Shown here one piece after another: positions 18,401-26,431 of a DNA stretch of 64,000 nucleotides. The stretch is from NCBI GenBank assembly GCA_009691845.1, contig SIAJ01000009.1, forward strand, positions 1 through 64,000. Direction: 5' to 3'. Made by a program: the position numbers and the translations under genes. The notes beneath the pieces were generated by a model. That model ran no database searches. It was not told where the DNA came from and saw only the letters and a program-made list of their open reading frames with translations. Every line of letters starts with the position of its first letter. Position 1 is the first letter of the stretch. Source of the stretch: Gemmataceae bacterium (lineage in GTDB: Bacteria > Planctomycetota > Planctomycetia > Gemmatales > Gemmataceae).

Positions 18401-21400
18401 TGGTGGACGATTTGGTGGACGAACCGGCGGCGGCTTCGGCGGTGCCGGCGGCGGACGCGGTGGGGCCGGAGGAGGCCGAGGAGGAAAAAGTCGAGCACCT
18501 GCTCCGCCGCCTATAGGCGGGGCGCTCTCTGGAGGGCCCGATTTTTTTGACCACCGGGACATGGATGTCCCGCAGCAGACCTCCCTATTCGACGCTTACG
18601 AAGACTCCTTGAAGAATCGGCAAGCATCGAGCGAGCCGATGATCATCAACCCTGTTCGCCTCGTCGGTGCGAAGGATATTGTCCCGGCATCTAAGGTGCC
18701 GGCCACCTTCGTGGCACAAGCCAAGAAGGACCCCGTCGTTGAGCCGAAAGTCGAGCCGAAGCCCGGCTCTGTAGAACTGACCGGCCCCCGTGGTCCTGTT
18801 GCCATCACTCCGCTCCCGGAATTCGGACGCGTCATCGTCACAGCCAATAACCAGGCCGACCTGGAGTTGGCCCTCAAGATCATTGAGCAACTTCGCAAAG
18901 AGATTGAAAAAGAGGGTGCCGAGGGTGGTCCGAAACTTGAATTCGTCGAACTCGAATTCGGCGATGCCGTCGAGATCGTGAGCCTCGTCAATCAACTCGG
19001 TTCACGAGCGACGCAGGGGACGGCCGCGACCCGCCCGCAAGCCGGTCAGGTCGGGCAGCAAATTCAGACCTCGACGGGCGGCTCCGTGTTGCTGATCCCG
19101 GTTGCACGACGCAACTCGATCCTGATGTTTGGGTCCGAACTGCGCTTCGAGTACTACAAGAAGCTCATTAAAGACCTGGATATCAAGAACACGAACTTGC
19201 CGACGGTCATTCCGCTGAAGAAGGCGGCGGCCCAGCAGGTCGCGACCTACCTGACGCGCTTCTACGCGGCCCGTTATCCAGAGGACACGACGAACGGCAA
19301 TCTCATCCGCATCACCTACGACACACGCAGTAACTCGATACTAGTGCAGGCCGGCCCCGCGGACCTGGAAGAAATTCAGTTGATCATCCAGCGGCTTGAT
19401 ACCAGCCATGGTCCCACGAACGAACTCCGCATTTATCGCCTGAAGAACACGGTCGCGGAAGATCTGGCCACCGTGCTGCAGACGGCCTTGATGCAGAACA
19501 TTATGCCGCAAGGAATCGGAGTCGTCCCGCCAGACCAGGGCGGATTAGGCGGTGCCGGGGGCTTCGGTCAGCAAGGCGCAGGCGGTCAGGGACAACAACC
19601 TGGCGGGGCCCAAGGTGCATTCGGCCAGGCCACGGGCGGCCTTCGTGCCCAGCTTGGCTCACCAACAACCAACACAACCAAGACGGTTTCGCTTCGCTTC
19701 CTCGTGCCTGGCAAGAACGGCACGTTCGAGTCTGGCTACCTCGAAGACGTCCACATCACGCCCGATGTGCGTTCGAACAGCCTGCTGATCTCCGCACCGG
19801 AGGAGACGCTCAAGCTCCTCGAAGAAGTCATCAGGAATCTGGACGTGGCCAGTGCCACCAAGGCCCAGGTCAATATCTTCACGCTGAAAAAGGCCGACGC
19901 CACGTTGACGGCCAACATGCTGCAACAGCTCTTCGGCGGCACAACAACCGCCGGAGGAGGGGGCCAGGGGCCTGGCGGTCTCGGTCAAGCGGGTGGCACG
20001 AACACGCAAGGCTTCCGACCGCTCTTGACAGCGACCGGAACCGTGGGCGAAGGCGCAGGCCTCATCAACCTCGGCATCACAGTCGATGATCGAACCAACT
20101 CGATCATCGTGGCCGCGAGCCAAAACGATCTGGATGCGATTCGGGCCATCATCGCCCGGCTTGAAGACGCGGACGTGCAGCAACGCACGACCAACGTCAT
20201 CAAGCTGAAAAATGCCGGTGCCGTCGATGTGGCGAACGCATTGCAGCCCTTCCTCACGCAGTCGCTCCAGGTCATTCAGACCGGGATTACGCAGACGAAC
20301 TATCTGGAATCGTCGCGGAACATCGTGATCGCGGCCGAGCCGGTGACGAACAACCTGCTCATCAGCGCCACGCCCGCAGCCTTCGCGGCTCTGAAGCCGG
20401 TAATCGAACGGCTCGACGCACAACCGTTGCAAGTCTCGGTCGAAGTCCTCATTGCCGAAGTGATCCTCAACAACAGCGAGGAATTCGGCGTTGAGGTCGG
20501 TCTTCAGGCCCCCGTATTGTTCCAGCGAGCGTTGATTCCAACGACCAGTGCGAGCTTCTCGAACGCGACGGGTGGCTTTATTCCGCCCGGCACGTCCGTG
20601 AATAGCACGATCACCCAGTATGCCGGGTCCGCGTTCCCGTTCAACAACCTGAACGGTACTGCGACTCCTTACAACAACGCGGTGCGAACGGGCATCGTCG
20701 GCATGCAGGGGATCACGAACTACGGCGTCGGTCGAGCCAACTCGAATGGCCTCGGCGGATTCGTGTTCTCGGCGGGTTCGGATACGGTCAACGTCCTGAT
20801 TCGCGCACTGAAGACTCAGCGACGCGTGGACAATCTGTCCCGTCCGACCGTCACCGCTCTCGACAATCAGATCGCCACGGTGAACATCGGTGGGCTATAC
20901 CCGTATATTTCGGGTGGGCAGTTCACAGCCCTCGGAACGTTCCAGCCGCAGATTACCCAGCAGCAGATCGGTACGACGCTCACCATCACGCCACGAATCA
21001 GCCCGGAAGGCCGGATTCTGATGCGAGTGGAACCGAGCATCATCGCTCCGGAAGAAACGCTCATCAGCCTCGGCAACGGCCAGTTCGCAACTGCATTCCG
21101 CCAGCAGGCGGTGCAGACAACGGTCTCTGTCATGGACGGAGAGACGGTTGTTCTCGGAGGGTTGATCTCGAAGACGAACGTTCGTCAGGAGAACAAGGTG
21201 CCGTGGCTGGGCGATCTGCCTTACATTGGCTCGGCCTTCCGCTTCCGAACGCAGGAGCAGGAGAAACGCGAACTACTCGTGATTTTGACACCGCACGTGA
21301 TCCGCAACAGTGCCGATAGCGAACGGTTGCTGATCGACGAAGCCCGCAAGATGAGCTGGGCACTTCGTGACGTGGACCGCATGTTCGGTACTCCTCCTCC

Positions 21401-21638
21401 TGGTGTGAACCCACCGAGCGGGAACACGCCGGGTGCGTTGCCTCCGGACGTACAGCCCGAAGTCGGAACGCCAGCCGCCCCCGTGCTGGGACCGCAACCG
21501 GTCATGCCGCCGTCCAAGGTCACACCGAAACCAAAAGTGCCGGACGCCCCGAAGCCGATGCCACCGAAACCAGCGGCACCAATTTCGCCTGCGGCTGCTA
21601 CGGAGCCGGCGCGTGGGATCATGATCCCGGATTTGTAG
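15474..21638 (+). CDS. Giant multi-module secretin (GspD/PilQ type)
   Basis: Serial N1-like modules (e.g. VIPLKKAAAQQVATYL...DTRSNSILVQAGPADLEEIQLIIQRLD) and C-terminal secretin domain (VEVLIAEVILNNSEEFGVE, GTTLTITPRI, TTVSVMDGETVVLGGLISKTN, VPWLGDLPYIGSAFR). Likely start MTNTPRKLFW at 15474. Confidence 0.92.
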   Translation: MTNTPRKLFWPKRWLRSFAGVALASSVAGGMLWAAEPPLSYQVAQKEAPKSDLPPVPKLELPKTPKVEAPAAPKERTIAFSMSDKPWADVMKWYADESGLAFNSVVKPPDATFNFLPPKDPVTGLTKRYTLSGVTDVINESLLAKNFVLIRFEQSFRLWPADQPIDPAHVRRVSLEELKTLAKTDMVQIVLELKQLIAFDQVNNVRKMMSKVGEVVALEGGRNALIMIDIAGNLRRIVDDLTAGEKEGASEAEAYSHKCRYVKAHEAAAHCRELIGAEGGPEPQIYTSGGTGSRGGDSGRSRFGDPNSFGSGDRGFDFRGFGRDSSGGFDPRRGGSSSRTLKPSKVIADDDTNTVFVNGPADKVSQAKAFLVKYDMGTTKIDVGPATFQNYPVPAGMAEAFTQALIEKYSKSGIRVKALSPNSIYVYAAPADHLQIIGYINDLGKAQKLTSRSLEITSMDVGEAVTLLKAIFPSSLSGGPVIEKHPNGTGIVVSGRLDQVSDVEAVLGSITGTATSTPGSAGGTSRIINLKDGSAGDLAEAIRQMMESMGNKDVKVIRPGGPSVPKPMPLVPPRELKSELPKIPLIPKSPEVLDKKIGILPGDIKPIGLGVRDLDSTMMLALNTQLVNPAEEKKSSGGGLIITAIGDKLYITGNDPKVVALAADLARMIVSTKGETYQVFKLSNANAVEAARVLNEWFNPPAPQQGRGGNNPLAQLFGGGGGGGRGGFGGGGADPAAAAAAADAAKPRVRIVAEQTSNSLLVRANMLDLLTIKNMLETVIDTGPGDSKAVVKPFFIEPLQYAVATEVVAIIQQVFRESTNSASSQGGASGGFSLGGFGGFGGGGGGGRQQPLDALGRPKQVTLTIAADDRTNSILGTATELMATDIKAMVQIMEENAKDSTKVVTLVGTKGLDPTLVQQVMDAIQGRSPTTQPGGGLSPFGQQGGSPFGLGGQGGGQFGGGTGGGFGGPAAGGGRFGGRFGGRTGGGFGGAGGGRGGAGGGRGGKSRAPAPPPIGGALSGGPDFFDHRDMDVPQQTSLFDAYEDSLKNRQASSEPMIINPVRLVGAKDIVPASKVPATFVAQAKKDPVVEPKVEPKPGSVELTGPRGPVAITPLPEFGRVIVTANNQADLELALKIIEQLRKEIEKEGAEGGPKLEFVELEFGDAVEIVSLVNQLGSRATQGTAATRPQAGQVGQQIQTSTGGSVLLIPVARRNSILMFGSELRFEYYKKLIKDLDIKNTNLPTVIPLKKAAAQQVATYLTRFYAARYPEDTTNGNLIRITYDTRSNSILVQAGPADLEEIQLIIQRLDTSHGPTNELRIYRLKNTVAEDLATVLQTALMQNIMPQGIGVVPPDQGGLGGAGGFGQQGAGGQGQQPGGAQGAFGQATGGLRAQLGSPTTNTTKTVSLRFLVPGKNGTFESGYLEDVHITPDVRSNSLLISAPEETLKLLEEVIRNLDVASATKAQVNIFTLKKADATLTANMLQQLFGGTTTAGGGGQGPGGLGQAGGTNTQGFRPLLTATGTVGEGAGLINLGITVDDRTNSIIVAASQNDLDAIRAIIARLEDADVQQRTTNVIKLKNAGAVDVANALQPFLTQSLQVIQTGITQTNYLESSRNIVIAAEPVTNNLLISATPAAFAALKPVIERLDAQPLQVSVEVLIAEVILNNSEEFGVEVGLQAPVLFQRALIPTTSASFSNATGGFIPPGTSVNSTITQYAGSAFPFNNLNGTATPYNNAVRTGIVGMQGITNYGVGRANSNGLGGFVFSAGSDTVNVLIRALKTQRRVDNLSRPTVTALDNQIATVNIGGLYPYISGGQFTALGTFQPQITQQQIGTTLTITPRISPEGRILMRVEPSIIAPEETLISLGNGQFATAFRQQAVQTTVSVMDGETVVLGGLISKTNVRQENKVPWLGDLPYIGSAFRFRTQEQEKRELLVILTPHVIRNSADSERLLIDEARKMSWALRDVDRMFGTPPPGVNPPSGNTPGALPPDVQPEVGTPAAPVLGPQPVMPPSKVTPKPKVPDAPKPMPPKPAAPISPAAATEPARGIMIPDL
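18390..18424 (+). repeat. 12-bp tandem repeat GGTGGACGATTT in the secretin Gly-rich segment
   Basis: ggtggacgatttggtggacgatttggtggacga. Confidence 0.8.
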
Positions 21639-21653
21639 CACCCCGGAACATCG

Positions 21654-21714
21654 GAGCCGCGACCGTAAGGGAGCGGTCAACGACGAGTTCCCCCCTCCCT
21701 TACGGTCGCGGCTC
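21654..21714. repeat. Hairpin GAGCCGCGACCGTAAGGGAG / inverse downstream of the secretin
   Basis: 20-bp perfect arms (21654-21673, 21695-21714), 21-nt loop. Confidence 0.92.
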
Positions 21715-21733
21715 TGAAAATGGAGTACAGAAG

Positions 21734-22459
21734 ATGGATCTTCGCAAACTATTCCCGCTCTGTACATGTCTCGCGATCGCGGGCCTGGTCGGGTGCGTGA
21801 CTTCCTCCAAGCCGGCCCACGATCAGAACGAGAAAATCAAGGCAGCCGCGGCCTCGCCCGAGCCGGGCGATGTGATTCCCCCAGGCCTGACGCCGAAATT
21901 CCTTGGCTTACTTACGGGCGAAGGACTCTCCGCCACGCCGGCCCAGATGGGCGAAGCGTCGAAGGTGACGGCTGCGTGGAACAACAAGATCGTGTTCGCA
22001 CCCGATCCCACGCGGGGCGGCGATCCGATGCCAAGTTTGATCGTTCGCTTGTGGCTCTTCGGTCCGGATGAGGGAACGCCGGTTGCTCCCGATGGCGAAT
22101 TGCTCGTTGCCCTGTGGGACAACATGCCAAAGAGCGGAAGCGGCAAGCCCGAGCTGAAAGAGTTATGGCACATCGATCGCGAGACCGCGATGAAGTTCCG
22201 CAAGCGCGATGCGATCGGCGATGGCTACACGCTGCTGCTGCCGTGGAGCAACTACAACATCGACGTCAAGCAAGTGAATCTGGTTGTGCGTTTCAACGGT
22301 GCGGATGGCCGCAGCGTGGCCTCGGCCCCGGAAAAACTCAGCATCGACCACTCGGCCACCCTGCAAAAAGCTCAGGAGCGATTGGGCATCTCGACGAAGT
22401 CGGAGAGCTTCGAGAAACTTCCAACTCCGGCACTTCGACCTTGGCCGGAAACAAAGTAG
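21734..22459 (+). CDS. Putative lipoprotein
   Basis: Lipobox IAGLVGC; follows the secretin gene on the same strand. Confidence 0.75.
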   Translation: MDLRKLFPLCTCLAIAGLVGCVTSSKPAHDQNEKIKAAAASPEPGDVIPPGLTPKFLGLLTGEGLSATPAQMGEASKVTAAWNNKIVFAPDPTRGGDPMPSLIVRLWLFGPDEGTPVAPDGELLVALWDNMPKSGSGKPELKELWHIDRETAMKFRKRDAIGDGYTLLLPWSNYNIDVKQVNLVVRFNGADGRSVASAPEKLSIDHSATLQKAQERLGISTKSESFEKLPTPALRPWPETK

Positions 22460-22470
22460 GCCGACTTTTC

Positions 22471-22541
22471 GTAGCCGCACTCGTCAGGGTGCGGGCGATT
22501 GGCGCTTCCAGGCCATTCCCGTGTTCTGGCGAACGCGGCTA
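22471..22541. repeat. Inverted pair of GTAGCCGC-type hairpins
   Basis: gtagccgcactcgtcagggtgcgg ... ccgtgttctggcgaacgcggcta; same architecture as 36347-36420. Confidence 0.8.
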
Positions 22542-22563
22542 ACGCCCTTCGTACCATGAACGC

Positions 22564-22971
22564 ATGGACTCGAACCCGGACGTACACATAGGCTGGCGGC
22601 GAATTGGGCTCGTCACGCTCGGCCTGATCCTCGTCGGGCTCGGCTATCTGGGCGTGTTGCTTCCCGGATTGCCAACCACGCCATTTCTGCTTGGTGCCAG
22701 TTATTGCTTCTATCGTTCGTCGCCGCGATTGCACCGCTGGCTGCGTTGCTCGCCGGTGTTTGGCCGTATCCTGCACGACTGGGAAGTGCATCGCGGCATC
22801 CGCAAACCCGTCAAGATATTCGCGGTGTGCATGGTCGCAACCGTGGTGACATGCAGCATCACTTTCAGTTCGCTTCCCGTTTGGCTCAAGGTGACAATTG
22901 GCTGCCTCGCGGCACTCGGGATAACCGTGATCCTGTGGGTCCCGACCGTGGGGAAGCCAGACGACGCGTGA
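22564..22971 (+). CDS. YbaN/DUF454 family membrane protein
   Basis: VGLGYLGVLLPGLPTTPFLLGASYCFYRSSPRLHRWL...FGRILHDWEVHRGI. Confidence 0.9.
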   Translation: MDSNPDVHIGWRRIGLVTLGLILVGLGYLGVLLPGLPTTPFLLGASYCFYRSSPRLHRWLRCSPVFGRILHDWEVHRGIRKPVKIFAVCMVATVVTCSITFSSLPVWLKVTIGCLAALGITVILWVPTVGKPDDA

Positions 22972-23076
22972 GTCAGAGGCTATCTGGAAAGGGGATGGCG
23001 AGGCAATGGTTTATCGCCAAATAAAAGAGGCTCGCCTTGATGGCGAGCCTCTGGAGCTACACTTGAAGAACCAACC

Positions 23077-24378
23077 TCAGGAAAGAAGAGCCTTAATGGC
23101 CTTGCCCGGCTTATCGACGATGCGGATCGGCCGTTTGGTTGGCGTCTCGTTTTCCTTCGTGTGGTCGATGCCCATCAGTTCGCACACAGTGGCCAGGAAG
23201 TCCTTGGCGTCCGTCTTGCCTTCCTCGACCGTTGCCCCTTCCTTGTCCGTCTTGCCGTAGACCGCGCCACCCTTCACGCCGCCACCCATCATCAGCAGGC
23301 TCCAGGCCTTCGGGTAGTGGTCGCGGCCCGGCTTGTCGCCACGAGCGTTGATGTTTGGCGTACGGCCGAACTCGCCCATCCAGATCACCAGGGTGCTGTC
23401 GAGCATCCCGCGGGTCTTGAGGTCGGTCACGAGAGCGGAAAGCGACTGATCGACCTGTCCGGATAGGCTCTTCACGCGGGCGAAGTTATCCTGGTGCGTG
23501 TCCCAACCGCCGAGATTCACTTCGACGAACGGGATACCGACTTCCACCAGGCGACGCGCCATAAGGCAACCGTCAGCGAAACGGCCGGTGCCGTAGGGAC
23601 TTCTGGTTTCTGTCTTCTCCGAACTCAGGTCGAAGGCCTTGGCTTCCTTCGATTGCATCATGCTGACAGCCCGAGAATAGGTCGTCTTATGATCGTTGAT
23701 CGAATCGGCCTGGTAGTCGTGGTAGAACGCGGATTCGAGTTCCTGAAGCAGCGAGACGCGGTTGTCGAATTGCTTGCCGCTGACGGCCGAGGCAAGGTCC
23801 TGCACGCCACGGGCGGGGTCGGTCACGATCAGCGGCTGATGTTTTGGCCCGAGGAATCCGCTGCCGTAGCTGCGATTGCCGATGGCCACGTAGTTCGGCA
23901 TGGGGAAGTCGCTTCGGCCGATTTCCTTCGAGACGATTGAACCGATCGAAGGATAGATCAGACCACCTTGACCTTCGCGATAGCCGGTGTGCAGGTTGTA
24001 CTTGGCACGCGGGTGAGCCCCCTCGGCCGTGCTCATGCCGCGAATGATCGCCCCGTGATTCATCAGCTTGGCGACGCTGGGCAGATGTTCGCTGATCTGA
24101 ATTCCCGACGCGGCCGTCTGGATTTGCTTGAACTCGCCTGCACCTTTGCTGCCTGGCTTCAGGTCCAGCGTGTCTTTGTGGCTAGGTCCGCCGTCCATCC
24201 ACAGCAGGATGCAGCGCTTGGCCTTGGCATTCGGGTTGGCAGCCGAGCCTGCAGCTCGAGCGGCCAGTACATCCATCCAGCCGGAATAGGATGTGGCAAA
24301 CACGCCGGCTGCCGAGAGTTTCATAAAGTCTCGGCGAGACTTGTTTTGAAGAGTCTGGGAAAACATGCGGAACTCCAT
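23077..24378 (-). CDS. DUF1501 protein, Tat-type signal
   Basis: SRRDFMKLSAAGVF; RCILLWMDGGPSHKDTLDLKPG; MGEFGRTPNINARGDKPGRDHYPKAWSLLMMGGGVKGG. Confidence 0.93.
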   Translation of the reverse strand: MEFRMFSQTLQNKSRRDFMKLSAAGVFATSYSGWMDVLAARAAGSAANPNAKAKRCILLWMDGGPSHKDTLDLKPGSKGAGEFKQIQTAASGIQISEHLPSVAKLMNHGAIIRGMSTAEGAHPRAKYNLHTGYREGQGGLIYPSIGSIVSKEIGRSDFPMPNYVAIGNRSYGSGFLGPKHQPLIVTDPARGVQDLASAVSGKQFDNRVSLLQELESAFYHDYQADSINDHKTTYSRAVSMMQSKEAKAFDLSSEKTETRSPYGTGRFADGCLMARRLVEVGIPFVEVNLGGWDTHQDNFARVKSLSGQVDQSLSALVTDLKTRGMLDSTLVIWMGEFGRTPNINARGDKPGRDHYPKAWSLLMMGGGVKGGAVYGKTDKEGATVEEGKTDAKDFLATVCELMGIDHTKENETPTKRPIRIVDKPGKAIKALLS

Positions 24379-24433
24379 GCTTTGTGTTTCAGGTTTCAAG
24401 GTCGGCCAAAGTAGCTGCACACTTCGACTACTA

Positions 24434-26158
24434 TCAACGGTTGAGTGCAAACTCCGACGAATTCAAAAGCACCCAGAGCACGTCGCCATAGGCGGCACGT
24501 GGGTCTTGATGCTTGGCCAGGAAGTTTTTCATCTTGGTCGTCTCGTCGGCCGTTGGCCGTCGGGACAGAGTGGCCACATAGAGCTTCTCGACGGCTTTCT
24601 CCGGTGTGGCACCGCGAGACAGATCAGCCGCTCGGCCGGCGACCTGCGTCAATCGTGCGGACGCCATGAGCGGGCTGTTCATCAAACGCAAGGCCTGAGG
24701 AATGCCGGCCTCGTAATCCGTGGGCTTGGCGTTATCGGTGCCCAGGAAGAACGCCGCGAACTGATCGCGTGGTCCTTGCGGTCCACCCTTCGCACCCGCT
24801 GCCTTGGGCATCGGCCGTTCTTTTTGTGTCGGGTTGCCAAGCACCGTGGTCAAGCTGTCGAACAACGCTTCGCCGGTCAGCACCTTGATCGACTGATGAC
24901 TAAAGAGCGTGCGGTCGTCGCGGTTATCGCCGGCTGGCTTGCTGGTGCGTTGATAGGTTTTGCTGTTGCAGATGCCACGAATCATGTGCTTGATGTCGAA
25001 GCCGCTGGCACCGAACTCCTTTGATAGCGAGGCCAACAGTTCTGGATGGCTCGATTCGTTCTCCTTGCTGAGGTCGTCAACCGGGTTCACGAAACCGCGA
25101 CCGAAATACTGCGACCAGAGACGATTCACGAAGGCCTTGGCGAAGAACGGATTCGATGGCGTGGTGAGCCAGTTGGCCAGCACCGGACGGTATGGCTTGG
25201 TCGAATCGAGCTTGAGCGTGTCGGCCCCGAGCAACTTGGGAGCCACGTTCTTGGCAGACTCGGGAATTGCATTCCCCTTCTTGGCCGGGCGTCCTTCTTC
25301 ACTGACCGAGATCGTGCCGCCGTCTTTGGCCGCTCGCGGATTCGAGATGTTCACCTTGTAGAAGAACTGAGCGAGGCCCCAGTATTCGGTTTGCTTCCAG
25401 TGTGTGAACGGATGGTTGTGGCACTGGGCACATTGAATCTGCACGCCGAGGAAGAGCTTGCCGACACTGTCGGTCATCTTGTCCACGCCGCGATTCGACA
25501 TGAGGTAGCCAGTGGCTCCGTTCTTGTCGAGGTCGCCCGTGGCCGTCACGAGCTCGAAGGCCATCCCATCCCAGTGCATGTTGGCGTTGAATTTCTCGGT
25601 CAGCCACTCGCGGAGCGGCGACTTGTTTACGAAGCGATTGTCCGAATCGACCAAGTACATCAGGTTCGTCCAGACGTCTGCCTGGTGTTTGCCGAAGTTG
25701 GCGTCCTGAAGAAGTTCGTCGACGAGCTTGGCCCGCTTGTTGGGCGACTTGTCGTCCAGGAAGGCAATCGCCTTTTCCGGGGTCGGGATGATACCCGTGA
25801 TGTCCAAATATACACGTCGCAGAAACTCGGCGTCCGAGGCTTCTGGGGAAGGCTTGATGCTCGCGGCATTCAGTCGAGCGTCGATGCCTTGATCGATGAG
25901 CTTCGCGAGCGCATCAACGGCCATTGGTTTTGATGGTGCTGCGGGAGGGGTAATATTCGTTGGGGCCGGTTTTGCCAGCGGGTCCGTTGGTGTGCTTTTC
26001 TTCTCAGCTTCGGCTTTCAGCTTTGCGGCCAGTTTCGCTTTCAAGGCTTTCTTATCGGCCTTGGCGTCTTGGCCAGCGACCTCGGACGGCATCTGAGATA
26101 CAAGTATGAGAGTGATCCCGCCCAGAAGCATCGAGGCCAGAATATGTCGCATGCTCAT
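24434..26158 (-). CDS. DUF1549/DUF1553 (PSCyt2-PSD1) protein
   Basis: DAEFLRRVYLDITGIIPTPEKAIAFLDD; CAQCHNHPFTHWKQ; FVNRLWSQYFGRGFVNPVDDLS. Confidence 0.93.
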   Translation of the reverse strand: MSMRHILASMLLGGITLILVSQMPSEVAGQDAKADKKALKAKLAAKLKAEAEKKSTPTDPLAKPAPTNITPPAAPSKPMAVDALAKLIDQGIDARLNAASIKPSPEASDAEFLRRVYLDITGIIPTPEKAIAFLDDKSPNKRAKLVDELLQDANFGKHQADVWTNLMYLVDSDNRFVNKSPLREWLTEKFNANMHWDGMAFELVTATGDLDKNGATGYLMSNRGVDKMTDSVGKLFLGVQIQCAQCHNHPFTHWKQTEYWGLAQFFYKVNISNPRAAKDGGTISVSEEGRPAKKGNAIPESAKNVAPKLLGADTLKLDSTKPYRPVLANWLTTPSNPFFAKAFVNRLWSQYFGRGFVNPVDDLSKENESSHPELLASLSKEFGASGFDIKHMIRGICNSKTYQRTSKPAGDNRDDRTLFSHQSIKVLTGEALFDSLTTVLGNPTQKERPMPKAAGAKGGPQGPRDQFAAFFLGTDNAKPTDYEAGIPQALRLMNSPLMASARLTQVAGRAADLSRGATPEKAVEKLYVATLSRRPTADETTKMKNFLAKHQDPRAAYGDVLWVLLNSSEFALNR

Positions 26159-26431
26159 TTGGATTCACTCCGCTACTACTGGTGGATAGTTACTGAACCC
26201 CAACCCACAGGCAAAGTTTCTCTTGAAATATGTTATCAAGTCGGTCGGGTGATCTGGCAACAATCGCGAGAACGAACGTGGACATTCCGCGGTGTGCACA
26301 TTCGTCACCGCAAACAAGCTCCAAGTTCCTCGCCGGAATTATGAGAAATGTGTTGACAGCCGGTCCTCCCAGATGTTACTCATTAATATATCTTCATTTT
26401 TGGTTTTACTCACAATCTGGCCGGTTGATCT

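Noticed and set aside
18300-18490. Repetitive GGCGG/GGTGGACG tract considered as a CRISPR-like array
   Set aside because: No regular spacer structure; encodes Gly-rich protein in the secretin frame.
8278-22459. Calling this a complete type II secretion system
   Set aside because: No GspE, GspF, GspC or prepilin peptidase in the window, so completeness cannot be claimed.
25046-25933. 295-aa plus-strand ORF
   Set aside because: Antisense to the DUF1549/1553 gene.
26353-26380. TTGACA with a weak downstream -10 before the DUF1559 gene
   Set aside because: The -35 matches but no convincing -10 at the right spacing; not enough to call a promoter.
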